Source of the DNA: Azorinus chamasolen
Lineage: Eukaryota; Mollusca; Bivalvia; Cardiida; Solecurtidae
Direction of reading: 5' to 3'
Assembly: GCA_963576725.1 (NCBI GenBank)
Contig: OY755236.1
Location: 67,984,379 to 68,048,378 of the forward strand
Length of the DNA stretch: 64,000 bases
Shown: positions 45,901 to 58,440 of the stretch, in pieces
Layout of the letters: every line of letters starts with the position of its first letter
Numbering within the stretch: the first letter of the stretch is position 1
Position numbers and translations under genes: made by a program
The notes under the pieces: generated by a model
Seen by the model: only the letters and a program-made list of their open reading frames with translations
Databases searched by the model: none
What the model was told of the DNA's origin: nothing

Positions 45901-48900
45901 CTATATACGGAAACGAAACAAGTAGCTGGGTAGTTATAATCAAGCAAACTCAAATATATATAGAATTTCGGCAAGATGAGAGTGTCTGCTGTCTAAAGAT
46001 ACCGTAGTTATCTTAATTACTTCATGTGGCTAGTCAGCTTCTCATACCTTTTGAATGTTGGTATAATATTTTCAGCACTATATTCGGAAACGAAACAAGT
46101 AGCTGGGTAGTTATAATCAAGCAAACTCAAATGTATATAGAATTTCGACAAGATGAGAGTGTCTGCTGTCTAAAGATACCGTAGTTATCTTAATTACTTC
46201 ATGAAGCTAGTCAGCTACTCATACCTTTTGAATGTTGGTATACTATTTTCAGCACTATATTCGGAAACGAAACAAGTAGCTGGGTAGTTATAATCAAGCA
46301 AACTCAAATGTATATAGAATTTCGACAAGAGGAGAGTATTTGCTGTCTAAAGATACCGTAGTTATCTTAATTACTTCATGTAGCTAGTCAGCTACTCATA
46401 CCTTTTGAATGTTGGTATACTAATTTCAACACTATTTTCGGATACGAAACAAGTAGTTGGTTAGTTATAATCAAGCAAACTCAAATGTTTATAGAATTTC
46501 GACAAGAGGAGAGTTTCTGCTGTCTAAAGATACCGTAGTTATCTTAATTACTTCATGTAGCTAGTCAGCTACTCATACCTTTTGAATGTTGGTATACTAT
46601 TTTCAACACTATATACGGAAACGAAACAAGTAGCTGGGTAGTTATAATCAAGCAAACTCAAATGTATATAGAATTTCGACAAGATGAGAGTGTCTGCTGT
46701 CTAAATATACCGTAGTTATCGTAATTACTTCATGTAGCTAGTCAGCTACTCATACCTTTTGAATGTTGGTATAATTTTTCAAAACTATATACGGAAACGA
46801 AACAAGTAGCTGGGTAGTTATAATCAAGCAAACTCAAATGTATATAGAATTTCGACAAGAGAAGAGTGTCTGCTGTCTAAAGATACCGTAGTTATCTTAA
46901 TTACTTCATGTAGCTAGCCAGCTACTCATACCTTTTGAATGTTGGTATAATATTTTCAACACTATATACGGAAACGAAACAAGTAGCTGGGTAGTTATAA
47001 TCAAGCAAACTCAAATATATATAGAATTTCGGCAAGATGAGAGTGTCTGCTGTCTAAAGATACCATAGTTATCTTAATTACTTCATGTGGCTAGTCAGCT
47101 TCTCATACCTTTTGAATGTTGGTATAATATTTTCAGCACTATATTCGGAAACGAAACAAGTAGTTGGGTAGTTATAATCAAGCAAACTCAAATGTATATA
47201 GAATTTCGACAAGATGAGAGTGTCTGCTGTCTAAAGATACCGTAGTTATTTTAATTACTTCATGAAGCTAGTCAGCTACTCATACCTTTTGAATGTTGGT
47301 ATACTATTTTCAGCACTATATTCGGAAACGAAACAAGTAGCTGGGTAGTTATAATCAAGCAAACTCAAATGTATATAGAATTTCGACAAGAGGAGAGTGT
47401 CTGCTGTCTAAAGATACCGTAGTTATCTTAATTACTTCATGTAGCTAGTCAGCTACTCATACCTTTTGAATGTTGGTATACTAATTTCAACAATATTTTC
47501 GGATACGAAACAAGTAGTTGGTTAGTTATAATCAAGCAAACTCAAATGTATATAGAATTTCGACAAGAGGAGAGTTTCTGCTGTCTAAAGATACCGTAGT
47601 TATCTTAATTACTTCATGTAGCTAGTCAGCTACTCATACCTTTTGAATGTTGGTATACTATTTTCAACACTATATACGGAAACGAAACAAGTAGCTGGGT
47701 AGTTATAATCAAGCAAACTCAAATGTATATAGAATTTCGACAAGATGAGAGTGTCTGCTGTCTAAATATACCGTAGTTATCGTAATTACTTCATGTAGCT
47801 AGTCAGCTACTCATACCTTTTGAATGTTGGTATAATTTTTCAAAACTATATACGGAAACGAAACAAGTAGCTGGGTAGTTATAATCAAACAAACTCAAAT
47901 GTATATAGAATTTCGACAAGAGAAGAGTGTCTGCTGTCTAAAGATACCGTAGTTATCTTAATTACTTCATGTAGCTAGCCAGCTACTCATACCTTTTGAA
48001 TGTTGATATAATATTTTCAACACTATATACCAAAACGAAACAAGTAGCTGGATAGTTATAATCAAGCAAACTCAAATGTTTATAGAATTTCGACAAGAGG
48101 AGAGTGTCTGCTGTCTAAAGATACCGTAGTTATCTTAATTACTTCATGTAGCTAGTCAGCTACTCATACCTTTAAAATGTTGGTATAATATTTTCAACAC
48201 TATATACGGAAACGAAACAAGTAGCTGGGTAGTTATAATCAAGCAAACTCAAATATATATAGAATTTCGGCAAGATGAGAGTGTCTGCTGTCTAAAGATA
48301 CCGTAGTTATCTTAATTACTTCATGTGGCTAGTCAGCTTCTCATACCTTTTGAATGTTGGTATAATATTTTCAGCACTATATTCGGAAACGAAACAAGTA
48401 GCTGGGTAGTTATAATCAAGCAAACTCAAATGTATATAGAATTTCGACAAGATGAGAGTGTCTGCTGTCTAAAGATACCGTAGTTATCTTAATTACTTCA
48501 TGTAGCTAGTCAGCTACTCATACCTTTTGAATGTTGGTATACTATTTTCAGCACTATATTCGGAAACGAAACAAGTAGCTGGGTAGTTATAATCAAGCAA
48601 ACTCAAATGTATATAGAATTTCGACAAGATGAGAGTGTCTGCTGTCTAAAGATGCCATAGTTATCTTAAGTACTTCATGTAGCTAGTCAGCTACTCATAC
48701 CTTTAAAATGTTGGTATAATATTTTCAACACTATATCCGGAAACGAAACAAGTAGCTGGGTAGTTATAATCAAGCAAACTCAAATGTTTATAGAATTTCG
48801 ACAAGAGGAGAGTGTCTGCTGTCTAAAGATACCGTAGTTATCTTAATAACTTCATGTAGCTAGTCAGCTACTCATACCTTTTGAATGTTGGTATAATATT

Positions 48901-51900
48901 TTCAACACTATATTTTGAAACGAAACAAGTAGCTGGGTAGTTATAATCAAGCAAACTCAAATGTTTATAGAATTTCGACAAGAGGGGAGTGTCTGCTGTC
49001 TAAATATACCGTAGTTATCTTAATTACTTCATGTAGCTAGTCAGCTACTCATACCTTTAAAATGTTGGTATAATATTTTCAACACTATATACGGAAACGA
49101 AACAAGTAGCTGGGTAGTTATAATCAAGCAAACTCAAATATATATAGAATTTCGACAAGATGAGAATGTCTGCTGTCTAAAGATACCGTAGTTATCTTAT
49201 TACTTCATGTAGCTAGCCAGCTACTCATACCTTTTGAATGTTGGTATACTATTTTCAACACTATATTCTGAAACGAAACAAGTAGCTGGGTAGTTATAAT
49301 CAAGCAAACTCAAATGTATATAGAATTTCGACAAGATGAGAGTGTCTGCTGTCTAAAGATACCGTAGTTATCTTAATTACTTCATGTAGCTAGTCAGCTA
49401 CTCATACCTTTTGAATGTTGGTATAATTTTTCAAAACTATATACGGAAACGAAACAAGTAGCTGGGTAGTTATAATCAAGCAAACTCAAATATATATAGA
49501 ATTTCGGCAAGATGAGAGTGTCTGCTGTCTAAAGATACCGTAGTTATCTTAATTACTTCATGTGGCTAGTCAGCTTCTCATACCTTTTGAATGTTGGTAT
49601 AATATTTTCAGCACTATATTCGGAAACGAAACAAGTAGCTGGGTAGTTATAATCAAGCAAACTCAAATGTATATAGAATTTCGACAAGATGAGAGTGTCT
49701 GCTGTCTAAAGATACCGTAGTTATCTTAATTACTTCATGAAGCTAGTCAGCTACTCATACCTTTTGAATGTTGGTATACTATTTTCAGCACTATATTCGG
49801 AAACGAAACAAGTAGCTGGGTAGTTATAATCAAGCAAACTCAAATGTATATAGAATTTCGACAAGAGGAGAGTGTCTGCTGTCTAAAGATACCGTAGTTA
49901 TCTTAATTACTTCATGTAGCTAGTCAGCTACTCATACCTTTTGAATGTTGGTATTCTAATTTCAACACTATTTTCGGATGCGAAACAAGTAGTTGGTTAG
50001 TTATAATCAAGCAAACTCAAATGTTTATAGAATTTCGACAAGAGGAGAGTTTCTGCTGTCTAAAGATACCCAGCTACTTGTTTCGTTTCGGAATATAGTG
50101 TTGAAAATAGTATACCAACATTCAAAAGGTATGAGTAGCTGACTAGCTACATGAAGTAATTAAGATAACTACGGTATCTTTAGACAGCAGACACTCTCCT
50201 CTTGTCGAAATTCTATATACATTTGAGTTTGCTTGAATATAACTACCCAGCTACTTGTTTCGTTTCGGAATATAGTGTTGAAAATATTATAACAACATTC
50301 AAAAGGTATGAGTAGCTGACTAGCTACATGAAGTAATTAAGATAATTACGGTATCTTTAGACAGCAGACACTTTCCTCTTGTCGAAATTCTATATACATT
50401 TGAGTTTGCTTGAACATAAATACCCAGCTACTTGTTTCGGAATATAGTGTTGAAAATATCATACCAACATTCAAAAGATATGAGTAGCTGACTAGCTACA
50501 TGAATTAATTAAGATAACTACGGTATCTTTAGACAGCAGACACTCTCCTCTTGTCGAAATTCTATATACATTTGAGGTTGGTTGAATTTAACTACCCAGC
50601 TACTTGTTTCGTTTCGGAATATAGTGTTGAAAATATTATACCAACATTCAAAGGTATGAGTAGCTGACTAGCTACATGCAGTAATTAAGATAATTACGGT
50701 ATCTTTAGACAGCAGACACTCTCCTCTTGTCGAAATTCTATATACATTTGAGTTTGCTTGAATATAACTACCCAGTTACTTGTTTCGTTTCAGAATATAG
50801 TGCTGAAAATATTATACCAACATTCAAAAGGTATGAGTAGCTGACTATCTACATGAAGTAATTAAGATAACTACGGTATCTTTAGACAGCAGACACTCTC
50901 CTCTTGTCGAAATTCTATATACATTTGAGTTTGCTTGAATATAACTACCCAGCTACTTGTTTCGTTTCAGAATATAGTGCTGAAAATATTATACCAACAT
51001 TCAAAAGGTATGAGTAGCTGACTAGCTACATGAAGTAATTAAGATAACTACGGTATCTTTAGACAGCAGACACTCTCCTCTTGTCGAAATTCTATATACA
51101 TTTGAGTTTGCTTGAATATAACTACCCAGCTACTTGTTTCGTTTTGGAATATAGTGTTGAAAATATTATACCAACATTCAAAAGGTATGAGTAGCTGACT
51201 AGCTACATGCAGTAATTAAGATAATTACGGTATCTTTAGACAGCAGACACTCTCCTCTTGTCGAAATTCTATATACATTTGAGTTTGCTTGAATATAACT
51301 ACCCAGCTACTTGTTTCGTTTCAGAATATAGTGCTGAAAATATTATACCAACATTCAAAAGGTATGAGTAGCTGACTAGCTACATGAAGTAATTACGATA
51401 ACTACGGTATCTTTAGACAGCAGACACTCTCCTCTTGTCGAAATTCTATATACATTTGAGTTTGCTTGAATATAACTACCCAGCTACTTGTTTCGTTTCG
51501 GAATATAGTGTTGAAAATATTATACCAACATTCAAAAGGTATGAGTAGCTGACTAGCTACATGAAGTAATTAAGATAATTACGGTATCTTTAGACAGCAG
51601 ACACTTTCCTCTTGTCGAAATTCTATATACATTTGAGTTTGCCTGAACATGAATACCCAGCTACTTGTTTCGTTTCGGAATATAGTGTTGAAAATATCAT
51701 ACCAACATTCAAAAGATATGAGTAGCTGACTAGCTACATGAATTAATTAAGATAACTACGGTATCTTTAGACAGCAGACACTCTCCTCTTGTCGAAATTC
51801 TATATACATTTGAGGTTGGTTGAATTTAAGTACCCAGCTACTTGTTTCGTTTCAGAACATAGTGCTGAAAATATTATACCAACATTCAAAAGGTATGAGT

Positions 51901-54900
51901 AGCTGACTAGCTACATGAAGTAATTAAGATAACTGCGGTATCTTTAGACAGCAGACACTCTCCTCTTGTCGAAATTCTATATACATTTGAGTTTGCTTGA
52001 ATATAACTACCCAGCTACTTGTTTCGTTTCGGAATATAGTGTTGAAAATATTATACCAACATTCAAAAGGTATGAGTAGCTGTCTAGCTACATGCAGTAA
52101 TTAAGATAATTACGGTATCTTTAGACAGCAGACACTCTCCTCTTGTCGAAATTCTATATACATTTGAGTTTGCTTGAATATAACTACCCAGTTACTTGTT
52201 TCGTTTCAGAATGTAGTGCTGAAAATATTATACCAACATTCAAAAGGTATGAGTAGCTGACTATCTACATGAAGTAATTAAGATAACTACGGTATCTTTA
52301 GACAGCAGACACTCTCCTCTTGTCGAAATTCTATATACATTTGAGTTTGCTTGAATATAACTACCCAGCTACTTGTTTCGTTTCAGAATATAGTGCTGAA
52401 AATATTATACCAATATTCAAAAGGTATGAGTAGGTGACTAGCTACATGAAGTAATTAAGATAACTACGGTATCTTTAGACAGCAGACACTCTCCTCTTGT
52501 CGAAATTCTATATACATTTGAGTTTGCTTGAATATAACTACCCAGCTACTTGTTTCGTTTCAGAATATAGTGCTGAAAATATTATACCAACATTCAAAAG
52601 GTATGAGTAGCTGACTAGCTACATGATGTAATTAAGATAACTACGGTATCTTTAGACAGCAGACACTCTCCACTTGTCGAAATTCTATATACATTTGAGT
52701 TTGCTTGAATATAACTACCCAGCTACTTGGTTTCGTTTCGGAATATAGTGTTGAAAATATCATACCAACATTCAAAAGGTATGAGTAGCTGACTAGATAC
52801 ATGAAGTAATTAAGATAATTACGGTATCTTTAGACAGCAGACACTCTCCTCTTGTCGAAATTCTATATACATTTGAGTTTGCTTGAACATAACTACCCAG
52901 CTACTTGTTTCGTTTCGGAATATAGTGTTGAAAATATTATACCAACATTCAAAAGATATGAGTAGCTGACTAGCTACATGAAGTAATTAAGATAACTACG
53001 GTATCTTTAGACAGCAGACACTCTCCTCTTGTCGAAATTCTATATACATTTGAGTTTACTTGAATATAACTACCCAGCTACTTGTTTCGTTTCGGAATAT
53101 AGTGCTGAAAATATTATACCAACATTCAAAAGGTATGAGTAGCTGACTAGCTACATGAAGTAATTAAGATAACTACGGTATCTTTAGACAGCAGAAACTC
53201 TCCTCTTGTCGAAATTCTATATACATTTGAGTTTGCTTGAATATAACTACCCAGCTACTTGTTTCGTTTCAGAATATAGTGCTGAAAATATTATACCAAC
53301 ATTCTAAAGGTATGAGTAGCTGACTAGCTACATGAAGTAATTAAGATAACTACGGTATCTTTAGACAGCAGATACTCTCCTCTTGTAGAAATTCTATATA
53401 CATTTGAGTTTGCTTGAATATAACTACCCAGCTACTTGTTTCGTTTCGGAATATAGTGTTGAAAATATTATACCAACATTCAAAAGGTATGAGTAGCTGA
53501 CTAGCTACATGAAGTAATTAAGATAACTACGGTATCTTTAGACAGCAGAGACTCTCCTCTTGTCGAAATTCTATATACATTTGAGTTTGCTTGAATATAA
53601 CTACCCAGCTACTTGTTTCGTTTCGGAATATAGTGTTGAAAATATTATACCAACATTCAAAAGGTATGAGTAGCTGACTAGCTACATGAAGTAATTAAGA
53701 TAACTACGGTATCTTTAGACAGCAGACACTCTCCTCTTGTAGAAATTCTATATACATTTGAGTTTGATTGAATATAACTACCCAGCTACTTGTTTCGTTT
53801 CAGAATATAGTGCTGAAAATATTATACCAACATTCAAAAGGTATGAGTAGCTGACTAGCTACATGAAGTAATTAAGATAACTACGGTATCTTTAGACAGC
53901 AGACACTCTCCTCTTGTCGAAATTCTATATACATTTGAGTTTGCTTGAATATAACTACCCAGCTACTTGTTTCGTTTCGGAATATAGTGTTGAAAATATC
54001 ACACCAACATTAAAAAGGGTAAAAAGGTATGAGTAGCTGACTAGCTACATGAAGTAATTAAGATAACTACGGTATCTTTAGACAGCAGACACTCTCCTAT
54101 TGTCGACATTCTATATACATTTGAGTTTGCTCGAATATAACTACCCAGCTACTTGTTTCGTTTCAGAATATAGTGCTGAAAATATTATACCAACATTCAA
54201 AAGGTATGAGTAGCTGACTAGCTACATGAAGTAATTAAGATAACTACGGTATCTTTAGACAGCAGAGACTCTCCTCTTGTAGAAATTCTATATATACATT
54301 TGAGTTTGCTTGAATATAACTACCCAGCTACTTGTTTCATTTCAGAATATAGTGTTGAAAATATTATACCAACATTCAAAAGGTATGAGTAGCTGACTAG
54401 CTACATGAAGTAATTAAGATAACAACGGTATCTTTAGACAGTAGATACTCTCCTCTTGTCGAAATTCTATATATATTTGAGTTTGCTTGAATATAACTAC
54501 CCAGCTACTTGTTTCGTTTTGGAATATAATGTTGAAAATATTTTACCAACATCCAAAAGGTATGAGTAGCTGACTAACTACATGAATTAATTAAGATAAC
54601 TACGGTATCTTTAGACAGCAGACACTCGCCTCTTGTCGAAATTCTATATAAATTTGAGTTTGCTTGAATATAAGTACCCAGCACCTTGTGTCGTTCAGAA
54701 TATAGTGTTGAAAATATTATACCAACATTCAAAAGGTATGAGTAGCTGACTAGCTACATGAAGTAATTAAGGTAACTGTGGTATTTTTGGAAAGAAGACA
54801 CTTTCCTCTTGTCGAAATTCTACATTCATTTGCGTTTGCTTCAATACAACTACCTAGCTACTTGTTTCGTTTCAGCAGATTATGCTCAAAATATCACATC

Positions 54901-57900
54901 GGCATTTTAAAGGTATAAGTAGCTGACTAGCTACATGAAGTTAGCAAAGTAATGACGTTATCTTTAGAAAGCAGACACTCTTCTCTTGTAGAAATTCCAA
55001 ATACGTGTGAGTTGGCTTGAATATGACTAGATCTACCCAGCTACTTGTTTCCTACTAGTAGTAGCCAGTTACTAGTAACCAACCTTTCCTACTACTAGTA
55101 GCCAGTTACTAATAGCCAAGTTTTTCTATTACAAGTAGCCAGTTACTAGTAGCTGGCTACTAGTAACCAACTTTTCCTACTACTAGTAGCCAGTTACTAG
55201 TAGCCAAGTTTTCCTACTACAAGTAGCCAGTTACTAGTAGCCAGCTACTAGTAGCCAACTTTTCCGATCTAAGCAAATGATGAGTGTAAACATTTGTCTA
55301 TTTAACCCTTTCAGTGCAAGCATTGTCGTCTGTTGGACACATCGTCGTATGCTGGACACATTGTCGTATGCTTGACACATTGTCTTATGCTAGACACTAA
55401 ACTAAAGCAAATGCTTTAACTTTAAATATACTGCTGGCGCTTCTTCAATATCTTTATAGAATAATAAACAGAGTTTCAAATAGTTTGTATCCTGATGAGA
55501 CACCGAATTTCTCGGCGTCTCATCTGGATCCAAACTGCTCGTTTGATTTCACCAACCCGTCGTCATTGCACTGAAGGGGTTGATATAAGCCATATGAGCT
55601 ATTGACACAGGCGTATTGTACTCTTATGCAAATAGTATATTCAGATCCTACTGGAACTGTCTAATAACGGTCTGCTCTGTTTCAGTTTTAAATAATATAC
55701 TTATTCTGCAGTTTCTGTCACTGTGAGACATAGTCCATCGCTGTTAATTATATACTAATTATAAGCATAAAAAGTGGGGAAATGGGTAAAACAGTCTTAC
55801 CAAGAGCGTCATACACAAAAAGGCACAGCAAAATTACAAGGCAAAATGTAACGAAACACATGCAAAGACATAAACACTTACCATATAAAACAAAGTAGTC
55901 TATAGGATGAAAGCAGGTGTACCGTCTTGTAACCGTCTGTGGCCAAAATAGGTTACTGGGGCTTAAACCAGGTATGACGGTACACGTATCCCACCTTTAT
56001 TCAAATCAAAATGTAAACTAAAATACCCACTCCAAACGATTCCATAACACGAGTAACGATACCAAGACAAAAGTATACTTGAATAAACTGTAAAACTGTA
56101 AAACAAGTGACATTATAAATGTAAAGTGTGGTGTATTTATACACCAACATTATATAAAGATGGAAATTAACACAAAATGATTCTTAAGAATTGATTGTTT
56201 GTATTAGAAAGAAAACAAAAAAAGGACATCGATAACATGTATACGATGGCCGGTCAGAGGCCAGAGCAATTGTGAATTCATTTGGAGTACGACGGAAAAA
56301 TAAAAAACATCCAGCTTCTTCCCTCCGTATGCTGATTTAACGGGACGCATTCAAAGAGTATCATGTATTTCCCTTCGTGGTGCAAGCAAAGCGGGAATCA
56401 TAATGCACAACTGTATATGGGTCGACCACCATGCATGCTGTGCACTGCAGTATATAGAGGTTATAACCCTTTCTAATGATTTTAATACGTTTGACAAACA
56501 AAGTATCAAAATAAGTGTGCCCAAAAACTTAGCGAAGTTTCAAAATGACATCACCATATAACTCCACATATGAGATAACTTTAAAAACCTATGTAAATTA
56601 CAACTGAGATTGCTAATGAGCAGAAATTCAAGGTGATACACTTTTGAAAAAAAATATTTCGAAGTTTTTCATATCTGTTGTGGGGATAATAAACTATGTT
56701 AAGATTAACGCATACATTGTACAAGAACGATTTCCATTGTTTATAGAAAAAATAAATCTTAAAAGGCTTCAGATATGTCAGAACTACATGTGTTTGATTT
56801 ATGTAACTATTTAGGGTGGAGTATGGTTATCACAGAATCGAAGAACGGGTTATCGATATTATTTATGTCGTCTAAATAACGTGATGTTTTGTTGCATTGA
56901 TGACATTTGCTTGTGAATCAATTTTATGGTTAAGCAGAAAATTCCCCTCATAACAATACAAAAATAGGCCTTCAATTAAAGGTGCACAATTGGTACACAG
57001 TTGGTTTCAATGGAAACACCAATGATTAAAGCGATATATAGAATTTCCAAAGTTAACCAATATATTTCTAACGGTAAGGTAATTGAGTCACAAAGATCCG
57101 AACAGGTCCACGAGGTATACTTATCTACACTGTCATTGGTAAAGAATGTATGTCAAGATTTAAAAGCATCTTGCGGGAGTGTAGTATAAAGTGTAGAAAC
57201 TCCGTATGTGTTTATAGGAGTTAGCTTGGTGTTGCCTCTTTTGGAGTTTTTATGCCCAAAGAAGCTAACACCGGCTTTCTCATAAGCGTAAAGCTTGACA
57301 TGTTCATTAGCCATAGTACATGTAGTGCATGCGACCACGTTTGCTTTTAAGCGTGAATTATATGGCGTTTTATGCAGTTTAGGCATGCAGTATATTGTCT
57401 AAAGTTTATGTTGTGTGATTTTCATATCAGCATTGAAATGTTTACATTTTCCAACATGTTCAGATATTTTGCCATGTTTAAATTTAGAGACCACAGGTTA
57501 TTATTTGGTACGAATTCTTAGACCAAAACATCCACACAATATAATCGTCACAGGATGATTACATTGTGTGATGCTTTATCATAATTTATTATATATACAT
57601 GCATATTTACTGGGTAAAGTGTCCAGAAATAATCGTTGTTTACTCTTATCGTGCTGAGCACGACCTGTCTCGCATTTGTAAGCATCTTGGTTCCAGATAA
57701 GTACCTCTGCGTCTTATCATGATCCAGTCTGTTTGACACTCGGTCAACAGTTTCTCAAACGTTTGTACGAATCAAAAGTAAGTAAAATGCAACATATCAG
57801 AGTTTTTGCAGACTAATTTTTCAGCCCGATAAGGGTTTAAGTTGGGTGCGTTTAATAATGCTCAAAGTAAAATACAGTAAAACCCACTAAACCGGAATTC

Positions 57901-58407
57901 TAGTAGAGAAGAACTTAGATACTTTAAACAGGTGGCTGCTTAATGCACGGTGAAAGTTATGCAGAAAGCTCATTGAGGAGCTTTCTGCACGACTTTAACG
58001 ATGCATTAAGCTGCCACCTGTCTCAAAGTCCGATGTTGATATCAAATTTAACGTCTGTTTTAAAGGGGTTTCACTGTATTCTTTTCGTTTCTGATCATCT
58101 ACAATATAACAGTTTTGCTATTGATGATCAGCTGAGAGAAACAGCGTTTGTTTAAGACTCATATTGCTTTCAAATTAATCATGAACTCGCCACTAATTGC
58201 ATTAACATCTGAGACACTTGTTGCAGGAAGAGCTTGACAACGGCTTTCCACACCCTCCATAAAGCAGTATCTGTTCTGCACAATCCGGCATACAAGGGCG
58301 CGAGTAAGTACACGGTCCCGATTGGGAAGATTACATAAAATGACACAGGTGCTCTCCCCCCCCCCCTCTATCCTCTATATGTCGCTCTGTCTCTCTGTCT
58401 GTCTGTC

Positions 58408-58440
<33 letters not shown>

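Larger units (their letters stand above)
43257..55270. mobile_element. Giant foldback transposon, 12,014 bp, satellite-built arms
   Basis: The termini are inverted (AGATCGGAAAAGTTGGCTAC left, GTAGCCAACTTTTCCGATCT right) and flanked by the 9-bp duplication AAGCAAATG. Each end has a 254-bp block of CTACTAGTA subrepeats (43257-43510 and 55017-55270). Inside, the left arm is a forward array of a ~177-bp monomer to 50070, and from 50071 the right arm carries the same monomer reversed. No open frame of 60 codons or more exists in the whole element, so it cannot move on its own. Long tandem-repeat inverted arms with 9-bp duplications are the known definition of foldback elements (Drosophila FB; sea urchin TU with 8 bp). 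It fills most of gene B intron 1. Confidence 0.88.

Noticed and set aside
43511..55016. Regular repeats that could suggest a CRISPR-like array.
   Set aside because: The monomers are ~177 bp, fully tandem without unique spacers, in a eukaryotic intron.
57001..57189. Plus-strand open frame of 62 codons.
   Set aside because: It is the complement of the Penelope-like reverse transcriptase fragment, which has recognisable motifs on the minus strand.
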